Positions 44,514-56,900 of a stretch of 64,000 nt of DNA are shown in pieces. The notes under the pieces were generated by a model. The model searched no databases. It was not told the origin of the DNA and saw nothing but the letters and a program-made list of their open reading frames with translations. Position 1 is the first letter of the stretch; each line of letters starts with the position of its first letter. Source of the DNA: Croceitalea dokdonensis DOKDO 023 (lineage in GTDB: Bacteria; Bacteroidota; Bacteroidia; Flavobacteriales; Flavobacteriaceae); NCBI RefSeq assembly GCF_001306415.1, contig NZ_LDJX01000005.1, forward strand, positions 186,001 to 250,000. Direction: 5' to 3'. Made by a program: the position numbers and the translations under genes.

Positions 44514-45269
44514 TTAGGCTTGTTTTACTCGGTTAATGAATTCTTGGGTAAGGTTAGGTGCGGTCATCTCTTTTTTGAAAGTTTCAAACGAGTCGTTGTA
44601 GATAATGGAACCTTTGCTAATGATGGCAAGGTCGTCACACAACAAATCCACCTCACTCATAATGTGAGAGGAGAAAATCACGGTCTTGTTATTGTCCTTG
44701 GACTCGCGGATGAGGTCAATGATGCTATCTGCGGTGATAACATCCAACCCAGAAGTGGGTTCGTCAAAAATCAATACTTCTGGGTCATGAATTAGCGTTC
44801 TGGCAATGGAAACTTTTTGTTTCATCCCTGTACTCATTTGACCCAAACGCTTTTTTCTAAACTCGTTAATGCCCAATTTTTCAAAAAGATATTCTTTGCG
44901 CTCTTGATATTCCTTAATTGGTAACTGATAGATTTTCCCTATAAAATCCAAGGTCTCATCTGGGTTTAAACGTTCATAAAGCCCGGTGGATCCAGTAAGG
45001 AAACCAATCCGTTTTTTTACTTCATTATTGCCCTTGGCTATAGCTATGTTATCCACTACGGCAGTACCGGACGTAGGTTTAATGATACCGGCGATCATCC
45101 TTAAGGTAGTGGTTTTGCCGGCACCATTGGGGCCCAACAAGGAGAAGATCCGTCCTGGCTTACATTCAAAGGAAACCGAATTTACCGCGTTTACCGTTAC
45201 CGTTTCTTTCTTAAGGCCTTTGCCTGTTTTTGAAGTGAACGATTTGGTAAGATTTTCTATTCGTATCAT
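44514..45269 (-). CDS. ABC transporter ATP-binding protein, NatA-like
   Basis: 251 residues, a single nucleotide-binding domain. Walker A is GPNGAGKTTTLRMIAG; the signature region is QMSTGMKQKVSIARTLIHDP and Walker B VLIFDEPTSGLD, with the switch His in VIFSSHIMSEVD. The protein starts MIRIENLTKSFTSKTGKG. It is first gene of the two-gene exporter operon on the minus strand, divergent from queG. Confidence 0.93.
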   Translation of the reverse strand: MIRIENLTKSFTSKTGKGLKKETVTVNAVNSVSFECKPGRIFSLLGPNGAGKTTTLRMIAGIIKPTSGTAVVDNIAIAKGNNEVKKRIGFLTGSTGLYERLNPDETLDFIGKIYQLPIKEYQERKEYLFEKLGINEFRKKRLGQMSTGMKQKVSIARTLIHDPEVLIFDEPTSGLDVITADSIIDLIRESKDNNKTVIFSSHIMSEVDLLCDDLAIISKGSIIYNDSFETFKKEMTAPNLTQEFINRVKQA

Positions 45270-45387
45270 GTCATTGGTTTAAAATGATGTAAGTTAGAGT
45301 TATCTTGACCCAAAATGTTACATCAAAATAAAAATTATTTTCATTTATGGGATGTTGTACTTTCGTTATCACTGGCAGAATTGAAAA

Positions 45388-46320
45388 ATGAATCAAAAAA
45401 CCACATATGCCCAACAGATAAAAAAAGAGGCCAAACGCCTTGGTTTTTTGTCTTGTGGCATATCTAAGGCCCAATTTTTAGAGGAGGAGGCACCACGGCT
45501 AGAGCATTGGTTAAAGGAAAACAGGCATGGCAAGATGCAGTATATGGAGCGTTATTTTGATAAACGCCTAGACCCGCGTTTGTTGGTGGATGACGCAAAA
45601 TCCGTGATCTCGGTGCTGTTAAATTACTATCCTTCTGAAACGCAAGGCACGGAAACCTATAAGATTTCCAAATATGCCTACGGACGTGATTATCATCATG
45701 TCATAAAGGGAAAACTTCGAGAGTTGTATGAATTTATCCAAGATGCCATAGGCGAGGTTAACGGACGGGCTTTTGTGGATTCTGCGCCAGTTCTGGATAA
45801 GGCATGGGCAGCAAAAAGCGGCTTGGGTTGGATGGGGAAACATAGTAATTTGTTGACCCAGCAGGTAGGCTCTTTTTACTTTATTGCTGAATTGATTGTT
45901 GACTTGGAATTAGCATATGATACGCCGGTAACCGATCACTGTGGCACTTGTACTGCTTGTATGGATGCTTGCCCTACGGAGGCCATTGTGGCCCCATACC
46001 AAGTAGATGGCAGTAAGTGTATTTCCTATTTTACCATAGAGCTAAAAGAGGAATTGCCCACTGAATTTTCCGGTAAATTTGATGAATGGATGTTTGGCTG
46101 CGATGTGTGCCAAGATGTCTGTCCTTGGAATCGCTTTTCCAAACCACACAGTGAACCACTGTTTGACCCACATCCAGATTTGCTCTCCATGACCAAAAAG
46201 GACTGGGAAGAAATAACGGAAGATGTGTTTAAGAAGGTATTTAAAAAATCTGCGGTAAAACGCACCAAGTTTTCAGGATTACAAAGGAATATCAAGTTTT
46301 TAAAGAAGGCAGACCGATAG
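45388..46320 (+). CDS. queG: Epoxyqueuosine reductase
   Basis: Cobalamin and iron-sulfur enzyme for the last step of queuosine synthesis in tRNA, 310 residues. The N-terminal region has [20 protein letters not shown] and [20 protein letters not shown]; the active-site region reads WMGKHSNLL. Two [4Fe-4S] motifs follow: [16 protein letters not shown] and [14 protein letters not shown]. The C-terminus is shorter than in longer QueG forms with HEAT repeats. It is divergent from the ABC operon; TACTTTCG (45358-45365) is a possible -7 box with one mismatch. Confidence 0.95.
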   Translation: MNQKTTYAQQIKKEAKRLGFLSCGISKAQFLEEEAPRLEHWLKENRHGKMQYMERYFDKRLDPRLLVDDAKSVISVLLNYYPSETQGTETYKISKYAYGRDYHHVIKGKLRELYEFIQDAIGEVNGRAFVDSAPVLDKAWAAKSGLGWMGKHSNLLTQQVGSFYFIAELIVDLELAYDTPVTDHCGTCTACMDACPTEAIVAPYQVDGSKCISYFTIELKEELPTEFSGKFDEWMFGCDVCQDVCPWNRFSKPHSEPLFDPHPDLLSMTKKDWEEITEDVFKKVFKKSAVKRTKFSGLQRNIKFLKKADR

Positions 46321-46407
46321 CCCTCGGTTCTAGTACACCTGAATTATCGGGTAAAATTGCTATATTCAACCTTTACATCACAACCAACAAAGGAAACAAA
46401 CTAACAA

Positions 46408-47862
46408 ATGAAGATCAATAAACCTAAATTAAACTTTTGGCAAATTTGGAACATGAATGTTGGTTTTTTTGGAATCCAATTTAGTTTTGGATTGCAACAG
46501 ACTGCAATTAATCCAATTTTTGAATTTTTGGGTGCGCATCATAATGAATTACCCCTATTAAATTTAGCAGGTCCCGTTACCGGACTTCTTATTCAGCCTA
46601 TAATTGGTGCGATTAGTGATAAAACTTGGTTGCCAAAGTGGGGCGGCCGTAGGAAGCCATTTTTCTTAATCGGCGCAATTGCCGCCAGTTTATGTCTGTT
46701 TGCCTTTCCTTTTAGCCCTGGATTATGGTTTGCTGTTGGTCTGCTATGGGTTTTAGACGCTGCAAACAACACTGCAATGGAGCCGTATCGTGCTTTTGTT
46801 GGTGATAAACTGCCCGATGAACAATTGACTTTTGGTTATCAAATGCAAAGCCTCTTTGTAGGAGCGGGTATTACTTTGGCTAACTTCTCCCTGTTTTTGT
46901 TTCAGGACTGGTTCAGTGTACCTGCGGATGCTGCGGCTAGTCTATGCTCCGTGGGTGCGGATGATGTCAATGCAATTCCAACTTGGGTGTATTATTCTTT
47001 TTTTCTAGGTGCTTTTGCCTCCGTAGCCACAGTTCTTTGGTCTGTATTTAAAACCCCGGAAATTCCTCCAACCGATGAGGAATTGGTTAAAATGAAACAA
47101 GAAAAAGCAGATACCTCTTTTGGTAAAAGGTTATTTTTCCCCATACTTGAAATAGTCCACGCAATAGGTAATATGCCAAAGTTAATGTGGCGTTTAGCTG
47201 CAGTATATTTCTTTCAATGGTATGCTTTATTTTGTTATTGGCAGTTTATTACACCCATGGTAAGAAAAAGTTTAAAAGGCATCAGTGATGCGGATACAGA
47301 TCGTTATGAAGGGATAATGGAAGCTTGTAAAAGCGGTGCGGAGATTAGCACTGTTGATACTGCGTTTGCTCAAAATATTCAGCTATTGTCTGAACAGGCT
47401 TTGGCGCAAACAGGTTTAATGAACGGTACTTATAATTTTGTTACTATGATAACTGCATTGGCTTTAGTACCCCTTGCTGTCAAATACAGCTCAAAAATAG
47501 TATATGTGGTCAGTTTGATTTTAACTGGTATAGCAATGTTAAGCATGCCATACATTAACAATGAGTATGCTTTATTAATACCAATGGTGCTCTTTGGAAT
47601 AGGTTGGGCGGCAATGATGGGTATACCTTACGCTATGGTATCCCAAGTAATACCAGAGGATCGCAGAGGGGTATATATGGGTATCGTAAATATGATGATA
47701 GTCATTCCCATGTTGATTCAAACGGTAACTTTTGGAACAATTATTGAAAATTTTCTTGGAAACAACGCGGTAAATGCTATTTTATTTGGCGGGGTATTCT
47801 TTATAATAGCTGCATTATTGGCCACACGACTGAATGTAAAGAATAGTCATAGGGCTACGTGA
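46408..47862 (+). CDS. MFS transporter, SLC45-like sugar symporter family
   Basis: 484 residues with about twelve membrane helices. The start FWQIWNMNVGFFGIQFSFGL and the first loop GAISDKTWLPKWGGRRKPFF are the SLC45/sucrose-type MFS pattern, and DAANNTAMEPYRAFVGDKLP is also typical. Bacteroidota homologues often sit in maltose or starch loci; no carbohydrate genes are adjacent here. The gene is richer in A/T-ending codons than its neighbours, which might indicate separate acquisition. A sugar:cation symporter is the best guess; the substrate is unknown. Confidence 0.85.
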   Translation: MKINKPKLNFWQIWNMNVGFFGIQFSFGLQQTAINPIFEFLGAHHNELPLLNLAGPVTGLLIQPIIGAISDKTWLPKWGGRRKPFFLIGAIAASLCLFAFPFSPGLWFAVGLLWVLDAANNTAMEPYRAFVGDKLPDEQLTFGYQMQSLFVGAGITLANFSLFLFQDWFSVPADAAASLCSVGADDVNAIPTWVYYSFFLGAFASVATVLWSVFKTPEIPPTDEELVKMKQEKADTSFGKRLFFPILEIVHAIGNMPKLMWRLAAVYFFQWYALFCYWQFITPMVRKSLKGISDADTDRYEGIMEACKSGAEISTVDTAFAQNIQLLSEQALAQTGLMNGTYNFVTMITALALVPLAVKYSSKIVYVVSLILTGIAMLSMPYINNEYALLIPMVLFGIGWAAMMGIPYAMVSQVIPEDRRGVYMGIVNMMIVIPMLIQTVTFGTIIENFLGNNAVNAILFGGVFFIIAALLATRLNVKNSHRAT

Positions 47863-47965
47863 TGTAATTCTGTAAATAAGGGCCTTTCCAAAAGAACAAT
47901 ACTCTTCCCGAAAAATTCTTTTTTGGCCGAATACCTGTAACTTTACACCCTTTGAAAATGAAGCA

Positions 47966-50263
47966 ATGAGCAAAGAGAAGAATCGCAGGGAAGCATTGGT
48001 TTATCATGCAAAACCCCAACCGGGAAAAATAAAGGTGGTTCCTACAAAACCCTACGCCACACAACGGGATTTGGCCCTGGCATATTCGCCGGGCGTTGCC
48101 CAACCCTGTTTGGAAATAGCAAAAAACAAGGAGGAGGTCTACAAGTATACGGCAAAGGGCAATGTGGTAGCGGTCATCTCCAATGGTACTGCCGTTTTGG
48201 GATTGGGAAATATTGGTCCGGAAGCTGCAAAACCTGTCATGGAAGGTAAAAGCCTGCTCTTTAAGATTTTTGCGGATATTGATGGAATTGATATTGAACT
48301 GGATACGGAGGATGTGGACAAGTTTGTGGAAACGGTCAAAACCATTGCGCCCACCTTTGGTGGCATCAATTTAGAGGATATTAAGGCCCCGGAAGCCTTT
48401 GAGATAGAAAGGCGATTAAAAGAGGAGCTGGATATTCCGGTTATGCACGACGATCAGCATGGTACGGCCATTATATCCGCCGCAGCCCTTTTGAATGCGC
48501 TGGAGCTCATTGGCAAGAAAATGGAAGATATCAACATTGTGGTAAGTGGTGCCGGCGCAGCTGCCATTTCCTGCACCAGATTGTACCAAGCCTTTGGGGC
48601 AAAAAGGGAACATATTGCGATGTTGGACAGTAAAGGGGTCATCCGTTCGGATAGGGAGAATTTAAGTCAGCAGAAAGCGGAGTTTGCCACCGACCGTGAT
48701 ATTTCTACTTTAGAGGACGCCATGAAGGATGCCGATGTTTTTATTGGGCTTTCCATGGCAGATATCGTAACTCCGGAAATGCTCTTGCTCATGGCCAAAG
48801 ACCCTGTGGTATTTGCCATGGCCAATCCCAACCCAGAGATTGAGTATGGGTTGGCTTGTAAGACCAGGGAAGATATTATCATGGCAACGGGACGATCGGA
48901 CCATCCCAACCAAGTGAACAATGTTTTGGGCTTTCCTTTTATTTTTAGGGGGGCTTTGGATGTTAGGGCAACCAAAATTAACGAGGAGATGAAGATGGCA
49001 GCAGTGAGGGCGCTGGCAGATTTGACCAAAGAGCCTGTGCCAGAGCAGGTAAATATTACCTATGATACCACGCGTCTTACGTTTGGTAAAAACTATATCA
49101 TCCCCAAACCGTTTGATCCTAGGCTTATTGCAAAAATACCTCCGGCGGTTGCCAAGGCCGCCATGGAAAGTGGTGTGGCCAAAGCACCCATTCAAGATTG
49201 GAAAAAATATGAGGAAGAGTTACTGTTGCGTTCCGGTAATGATAACAAAGTGGTGAGGATGCTGCACAACCGGGCAAAAGTAAACCCAAAACGCATCGTT
49301 TTTGCGGAGGCGGAGCTGTTGGATGTACTTAAAGCCGCTCAAATAGTGTATGAGGAGGGTATTGCCACGCCTATTCTTCTTGGGCACAAGGAGACTATTT
49401 TAAAACTAAAACAACAGTTGGAGTTTGATGCGGATGTGGAAATCATTGACCCCCGATCGGAAGATTCCAAGGATATACGCACCATGTATGCGGATAAACT
49501 TTGGCAACAGCGCAAGCGCAAGGGGGAGACCCGTTACAGTGCCCGGGTCAATATGGGCAAGCGAAACTATTTTGGCTCCATGATGGTTCTTACCGGAGAT
49601 GCGGATGGTATGATATCTGGGTATTCCCGGGCCTATCCTAAGGTATTAAAACCTGTATTTGAGGTCATTGGCAGGGCCAATAACGTAGGTAAGGCCTCCA
49701 CCGTGAATATTATGATAACGGAAAGGGGCCCTATATTTTTAGCGGACACCTCGGTGAATATCAATCCCAATGCCGAGGAGTTGGCAGAGATTGCACAAAT
49801 GACGGCCAATGTGGCCAGTACCTTTGGATTTAATCCCGTTGTGGCCATGCTGTCTTATTCCAACTTTGGTTCCTCCAACGATGCCGATGCCAAAAAAGTG
49901 AGGGAAGCGGTTAGGATTTTGCATGACCAAAACCCGAGTTTGGTGGTTGATGGTGAAATTCAAACGGATTTTGCGCTGGACCAAGAGTTGTGCTACAATA
50001 ATTTTCCGTTTTCAAAATTGGCAGGAAAAAAGGTAAATACCTTTATACTTCCCAATCTAGATGCTGCCAATATTACCTATAAACTAATGAAGGGGCTTAA
50101 CAAGGCCAGTTCTATAGGTCCCATTATGGTAGGCTTAAGAAAATCCGTGCACATTTTGCAATTAGGAGCCAGTGTGGATGAAATGGTGAATATGAGTGCG
50201 GTGGCCGTCATTGATGCCCAAGAGCGGGAAAAACGAAAAAGGGCAAAAGCTAGTGGAAATTAA
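47966..50263 (+). CDS. maeB: NADP-dependent malic enzyme with C-terminal phosphotransacetylase-like domain
   Basis: 765 residues, the long MaeB form. The malic-enzyme part (1-~420) has LALAYSPGVAQPCLEIA, ISNGTAVLGLGNIGPEAAKP, VMHDDQHGTAIISAAALLNA and the NAD(P) site VVSGAGAAAISCTRLYQ. The C-terminal ~330 residues are phosphotransacetylase-like (KRIVFAEAELLDVLKAAQIV, NAEELAEIAQMTANVASTFG) and act as an allosteric sensor of acetyl-CoA in E. coli MaeB. It decarboxylates malate to pyruvate with NADPH formation. It stands as a single gene ahead of ruvA. Confidence 0.96.
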   Translation: MSKEKNRREALVYHAKPQPGKIKVVPTKPYATQRDLALAYSPGVAQPCLEIAKNKEEVYKYTAKGNVVAVISNGTAVLGLGNIGPEAAKPVMEGKSLLFKIFADIDGIDIELDTEDVDKFVETVKTIAPTFGGINLEDIKAPEAFEIERRLKEELDIPVMHDDQHGTAIISAAALLNALELIGKKMEDINIVVSGAGAAAISCTRLYQAFGAKREHIAMLDSKGVIRSDRENLSQQKAEFATDRDISTLEDAMKDADVFIGLSMADIVTPEMLLLMAKDPVVFAMANPNPEIEYGLACKTREDIIMATGRSDHPNQVNNVLGFPFIFRGALDVRATKINEEMKMAAVRALADLTKEPVPEQVNITYDTTRLTFGKNYIIPKPFDPRLIAKIPPAVAKAAMESGVAKAPIQDWKKYEEELLLRSGNDNKVVRMLHNRAKVNPKRIVFAEAELLDVLKAAQIVYEEGIATPILLGHKETILKLKQQLEFDADVEIIDPRSEDSKDIRTMYADKLWQQRKRKGETRYSARVNMGKRNYFGSMMVLTGDADGMISGYSRAYPKVLKPVFEVIGRANNVGKASTVNIMITERGPIFLADTSVNINPNAEELAEIAQMTANVASTFGFNPVVAMLSYSNFGSSNDADAKKVREAVRILHDQNPSLVVDGEIQTDFALDQELCYNNFPFSKLAGKKVNTFILPNLDAANITYKLMKGLNKASSIGPIMVGLRKSVHILQLGASVDEMVNMSAVAVIDAQEREKRKRAKASGN

Positions 50264-50356
50264 GCGCCTGGTCATCCTTAATCAGTTGCCCTTGCCGCAA
50301 GTATCACTTGGAGCCAACCTTAACTCAAGTATCCATACAAAAGAAATAAAAAGAAT

Positions 50357-50938
50357 ATGATTCATCATCTTAAAGGGAAACTAGTAGAAAAATCGCCCAC
50401 ATATGTAGTTGTGGAATGTGGGGGCGTAGGATATTTTTTAAACATATCATTACATACGTTTTCCCAGCTTAAGAATGAGGAATCTACCCACCTATTCACC
50501 CACTTACAGGTTAAGGAGGACGCTCACACCCTTTTTGGTTTTGTCACCAAGGCAGAACGTGAAATTTTCCGCCTGTTGTTATCCGTTTCCGGTATAGGCG
50601 CCAGTACCGCCAGAACTATGCTATCCTCTTTAAACCCCAATCAGGTAAAAGAGGCCATAGCAGGGGGTGATGTAGCTACCATACAGGGTGTCAAAGGGAT
50701 AGGGGCCAAGACGGCCCAACGTGTAATTTTAGACCTCAAGGACAAGATTCTTAAAGTCTATGATATGGACGAAGTTTCACTACAATCAAACAATACAACA
50801 AAGGATGAAGCGTTATCTGCTTTAGACGTTCTTGGTTTTGCAAGGAGGCAATCTGAAAAGGTGGTCGATCGGGTCCTTGCGCAAGATAGTGCTATGAGCG
50901 TGGAAGCTGTGATTAAACAGGCGCTGAAAAATTTGTAA
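50357..50938 (+). CDS. ruvA: Holliday junction branch-migration protein RuvA
   Basis: 193 residues. The N-terminal OB fold begins MIHHLKGKLVEKSPTYVVVE. Two helix-hairpin-helix motifs occur in LLLSVSGIGASTARTMLSS and TIQGVKGIGAKTAQRVILDL. The C-terminal domain (DEALSALDVLGFARRQSEKV) contacts RuvB. It is followed after 5 nt by sprA, so the two are probably co-transcribed; ruvB is at 40861, not adjacent. Confidence 0.97.
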   Translation: MIHHLKGKLVEKSPTYVVVECGGVGYFLNISLHTFSQLKNEESTHLFTHLQVKEDAHTLFGFVTKAEREIFRLLLSVSGIGASTARTMLSSLNPNQVKEAIAGGDVATIQGVKGIGAKTAQRVILDLKDKILKVYDMDEVSLQSNNTTKDEALSALDVLGFARRQSEKVVDRVLAQDSAMSVEAVIKQALKNL

Positions 50939-50943
50939 TTAGT

Positions 50944-53900
50944 TTGAAAAGAGGGGTAATACCACAACTTAAATCCAATAGATTTAAGCTCACTTTTATA
51001 TGCTTTTTATTCTTGTCCCTATCCTATATAAGGGGTCAGGACCAAGACGCTGACCAAGCGGTGGATTCGGTTAAAACCGGTGCGGCCTTGGGCAGGTTGT
51101 TGTTGGAAAATCCCAACAGTATAGTCTCCAAGTACAGTTATGACGCCTCTATTGACCGCTACGTGTACACGGAAAGTGTTGGGGATTTCAATGTAAACTA
51201 TCCGTTATTTCTTACTCCGGAAGACTATTATAAATTGGTCCGTGCGGAGGGTATAAAATCCTATTTCAAGGAAAAAATTGATGCATTTTCCGGTAAAAAG
51301 GAAGGTGCAGAAGAGGCACGCAAAAATCTACTTCCCAATTTTTACGTGAACAATAATTTCTTTGAGTCCGTTTTTGGTGGCAACACCATAGAAGTGATTC
51401 CACAGGGTTCCGTTGCCATGGATTTGGGTGTGATTTGGCAAAAGAATGACAATCCTGCCCTATCCCCAAGAAATAGGACCAACCTATCCTTTGATTTTGA
51501 CCAGCGAATTAGTCTTAGCATGCTGGGAAAGGTAGGGGAGCGGCTTCAGGTAACGGCCAATTATGATACGGAGGCCACGTTCGATTTTCAAAACCTGGTG
51601 AAACTGGATTACACCCCTACCGAAGATGATATCATACGCTCCATTGAAGTGGGTAATGTGAACATGCCCTTGAACAGTTCCTTGATTACTGGGGCCCAGA
51701 GCTTATTTGGTATAAAGACCCAATTACAGTTTGGTAGGACCACGGTAACCGCCGTCTTTTCCGAGCAACAATCCCAAAACAATACCGTAGTGGCCCAAGG
51801 TGGTGGTACTATAAACGATTTCTCCCTTACCGCATTGGATTATGATGAAGACAGGCATTTCTTCTTGGCCCAGTATTTTAGGGACAATTATGATGCGGCC
51901 CTTGCCCAGTACCCTTTTATTCAGAGTCGTACCCAAATTACACGTTTGGAGGTTTGGGTAACCAACAGGAACCAGTTGACCACCAACGTGCGTAATGTAG
52001 TGGCCATCCAAGATTTAGGGGAAGGGGAAATAGGTCCAGACGGGCAGGCAAAAACTAGGATAGGTCGCCAAAATGGTGCGCCAACCGGCTTCTTTAATGT
52101 TGCTGGTACTGGGGTCTTACCGCAAAATAGGGCCAATGATTATGATCCAGCTGCTATTGGAGCCGGTGGTGCTTTAAATGAAAATATAAGGGACATTGCC
52201 ACTGTGGCCAATGGTTTTGATATTCCTGGCTATACCGTTAATGAAGGTTTTGACTATGCTATTCTGGAAAACGCCAGAAAGTTGGAAGTGGGCAGGGATT
52301 ACAGGTTTGATAGTCAGCTTGGGTATATTTCCCTAAACCAAAGGTTGAGCAATGATGAGGTGCTGGCCGTTGCGTTTCAGTACACTACCTTGGATGGTGA
52401 TGTTTTTCAGGTAGGAGAATTTGCCAATGGCGGGGTAGAGGCCACTACCGTGACCGGTGGGGCAAACCCCATTATCGAAAATAATACGCTGGTATTAAAG
52501 CTTTTAAAGAGTAATATCACCAATGTGAGTGATCCCATTTGGGATTTGATGATGAAGAATATTTATTCCACCGGTGCTTTTCAGTTAAGTCAGGAAGACT
52601 TTCGGTTAAACATCCTATATTCCGATCCAACCCCAAGAAACTATATCACCCCAGCTAGGGATGAGAGCGGCGTGCCCGTGCCTTTTCCCGCAGCAGCCTC
52701 GGCCAATGGAAAACCCTTGGAAGAACGTATTCTTTTAAACGTATTTAATTTAGACCGCTTAAATCTGTATAATGATGTGCAGGCCGGAGGTGACGGTTTC
52801 TTTGACTATGTGCCGGGGATCACCGTGGATACACAAACGGGACGCATCATTTTCACCAAGGTAGAGCCCTTTGGGGAATACCTGTTTGATCTTTTGGGTG
52901 GTGGGACCTATGAGGTAGAGAATGATCAAGGATATAATGCCAATCAGCAACGGTACGTATTTAGGAACATGTACGCAAAAACCAAGGCCGCCTCATTGCA
53001 GGACGCCGAGAAAAATCGGTTTCAATTAAAGGGGCGCTACAAATCACAGGGCAACAACGGTATCCCGATCGGTGCCTTTAATGTGCCAAGGGGTTCCGTT
53101 AGGGTTACCGCAGGTGGTAGGCAATTACAGGAAGGTATTGATTATACGGTAAATTATCAGGCTGGTACGGTGCAATTGCTGGACCAGAGCTTGGAGGCTT
53201 CCAACGTGCCCATTAATATTTCCGTGGAAAACAATGCGGTTTTTGGGCAACAGACCAGACGGTTTACGGGCATAAACGTAGAGCATAAAATCAGTGAAAA
53301 CTTTGTACTGGGTGGAACCTTGTTAAATTTAAACGAGCGCCCACTCACCCAAAAGGCAAATTTTGGGGTGGAACCTGTAAATAATACCATTTTTGGTTTT
53401 AACGGTAATTTTAGTACGGAAGTGCCATTTTTAACCCGTTTGGCCAACAAATTGCCCAATATTGACACGGACGTACCTTCTAACATCTCCATTCGTGGTG
53501 AGGTGGCGGTGTTGCAGCCCAATTCTCCAAAGAATGCGGATTTTTTGGGGGAGACCACCACCTTTTTGGACGATTTTGAAGGAGCCCAGGCATTGATAGA
53601 TATCCGTTCTTCCTTAGGGTGGTCATTGGCAAGCCCGCCGGTTGGTGTGCCGCAAAATCCAGAAGGGCTAAGTGCCGGCTTTGAACGTGCCAAAATGGCC
53701 TGGTACACGGTTGACCCCATATTTTATACCAACCAAAGACCAGATGGGGTAACGGACAATGATGTGTCTTTAAACAGCACACGTAGGGTTTTTATTGATG
53801 AGGTTTTTCCCCAGATAGATATTGCGCAAGGCCAGACTACCGTTCAGGGAACACTGGACGTGGCCTATTATCCCAATCAAAAAGGCCCCTATAATGCCAG

Positions 53901-56900
53901 TGATACCTTTGGTGCCAATCCAGAGCGCCATTGGGGAGGTATTATGCGGTCCTTGAGCAGTACCAATTTTGAACAAAGTAATGTGGAATTTATCCAGTTT
54001 TGGGTTTTAGACCCTTATGTTGATGGTGAGACCACTGGGGCCAATAGTGGTGAGCTGGTATTGAATTTGGGTAATATTTCAGAGGATATTCTGCCAGATG
54101 GCAGAAAACAATATGAAAACGGGTTGCCAAGCCCTACCTCAACCGAAAATCCTAGGCCCACGGTCTGGGGTCAGGTGCCTTCCACCCAATCTTTGGTCTA
54201 TGCCTTTGATGCAGATGAGAACAATCGTGAAATACAGGATATTGGTTTTGATGGGCTCAGTGATGCTGATGAGGCAAGTATCTATAATGGACCGGCAGAA
54301 GATCCTGCATTGGACAACTATGTGTATTACCTGAACAGGGAAGGCGGTATTCTGGAAAGATATCTGGATTTTAATAATCCAGATGGTAACTCGCCGGTGG
54401 AAGTGACCAATACCAATAGGGGTTCCACCACCCTTCCTGATGTGGAGGATGTGGATCGGGACCTTACCATGAACACGGTCAACAGTTATTATGAATACCG
54501 AATCCCGATCCGTCCCAATACCACAATAGATGATGAGTATGTGACCGATATCCGTGAGGGAGAAACACCCACACTTCCCAACAATACGCAATTAAATAGG
54601 CGATGGATTCAATACAAGATTCCTTTAAGTGATTTTACCGATGCCATTGGGGGTATTACGGATTTTAGGTCCATAAGTTTTATGCGGATGTACATGACTG
54701 GGTTCACGGATGATATCGTTCTACGGTTTGCTACCTTGGACTTGGTTCGGGGAGATTGGCGTACCTATACCAATAACCTGCAGGATGAGACCGTGGACGC
54801 CAATCCTTCAGATGACGGAACGGTTACCGATGTCAATGCCGTAAACATTGAGGAAAATGCAGGTAGGACCCCAATCCCTTATGTACTGCCACCGGGGGTC
54901 ATCAGGGAACAATTGAATAATAACAATACCATTATACGCCAGAATGAGCAGTCGTTGTCCTTTTTGGTGGAAAACTTGGAGCCTCAGGACTCAAGAGGGG
55001 TTTTTAAGAACGTAAACATTGATGTGCGGCAGTATGAGAAGATAAAGATGTTCATGCATGCAGAAAAGGTGGTGAACAGTGACTATGCGGATAGTGATAC
55101 ACCTCTGGTGGGTTTTTTAAGGATAGGTACAGATTTTTCAGAAAACTTTTACCAATTGGAACTGCCCTTGCAGTTTACTCCTTTTGGCAGCACAGATGCA
55201 GAGGTTATCTGGCCAAGCGTTAACGAGCTAGATGTGGTCTTGGCAGATTTGAACAAGGTGAAATCTCTGGGCATTGCCAACGGTTCCCTTAACCAACTAA
55301 ATTTTTATGAGGTGGTGAACGGTGAAGTGGTTCCTGTTGATGAGTTTGCCCCAAGGGATTTGGGTAGGTTACGCATAGGAATCCGAGGTAACCCCTCTTT
55401 GGGAAGCATCCGCGGGATGATGGTAGGTGTAAAAAATATTGATAATATTCCGGCAAGAGGTGAAGTTTGGTTCAATGAGCTCCGCTTGGCGGGGTTAGAT
55501 AACAATGGAGGTTGGGCGGCCATTGCGGCCATTGATGCGAACATGGCAGATTTTGCCAACGTTACCGCTACCGGAAGCACCAGCACCTCCGGTTTTGGGT
55601 CCATAGATCAAATGCCCAATGAGCGGGCCAGGGAAGATGCCATGTCCTATGACGTGGTGACCAATGTTAACGTGGGCCAATTGTTTCCAAAGCAATGGGG
55701 CTTGCAAATACCCTTCAACTACGGTATTTCGGAAACATTGATTACCCCAGAGTTTGATCCGGTCTATGATGATTTAAAACTGGCCGATAGGATTGCTGCC
55801 GCAGATACACAAGAAGATGCGGAGACTATTAGGGAGCAGGCAGAGGATTACACCAAACGCACTAGCGTTAACCTTATAGGAGTGAGAAAAAATAGGGGGG
55901 ACGAAGCAGAAGAGAATTTCTACGATATTGAAAACTTTACCTTTAATTTTTCACATAACGAAACCAATCATCGGGATTTTGAAGTGGCAGAGCTAATAGA
56001 CCAAAACGTACAAACGGGCTTTGTGTACAATCACAATTTTAAACCCTTGCCCGTGGCGCCCTTTGCCAAAAAAGATTCCATATTTAAAAGTGATTATTGG
56101 AAATGGCTAAAGGAGTTCAATCTAAATTTGATGCCCACCAGCGTGTCCTTAAATGCCAATTACAATAGGTCCTTTAACCAGCAGCGTTTTAGGGATGTAT
56201 TGGAACCGGGCGTAGAGGCACTGGATCTACCCTTGTTGCAGCAACGTAATTACCTGTTTAATTGGCAATACGCCCTTAATTACAGCTTGTCAAAATCGCT
56301 TAGGGTAAATTTAACCGCATCCAATAATAATATCGTTAGGAATTATTTTAATGTGGATGATGATGCGGATTCTGGTATCAATGAAATGTTGGACCTGTGG
56401 GATGGCTTTTTTGATATAGGGGAGCCCAACAGGCATTCCCAACAGATGCAGTTAAACTACGAGTTGCCATTTGATAAGTTTCCATTTTTGAGTTTCATCA
56501 ACGGCCAATATACCTATACCAGTAATTTTGATTGGCAACGGGGCGGTGATGCCCTGTTTGAGGTGGCCGGGGAGGATATCAACACCGTCCAAAATGCCAG
56601 CACCCATACCCTTACCGCAAACATGACCATGCAAGGGTTCTATGATTATCTGGGCTTAAAAAAGCGAACGGGCAAAGGCGATACAAGGACCCGCCGTGGC
56701 ACCAACAACACCGATGGGGATGGGGAAAAGGAAAAGACCAAGAAAAAAACCAGTAAAGGGGTAAACACGCTTATAGATATTGTGACCATGGTAAAACGGG
56801 TGAACGTGAACTATACAGAAAACAGGGGGCAGGTTCTTCCTGGGTACACCCAAAGTATCGGTTTTATAGGTACGGCAAGACCCACTTTAGGTTTTGTCTT

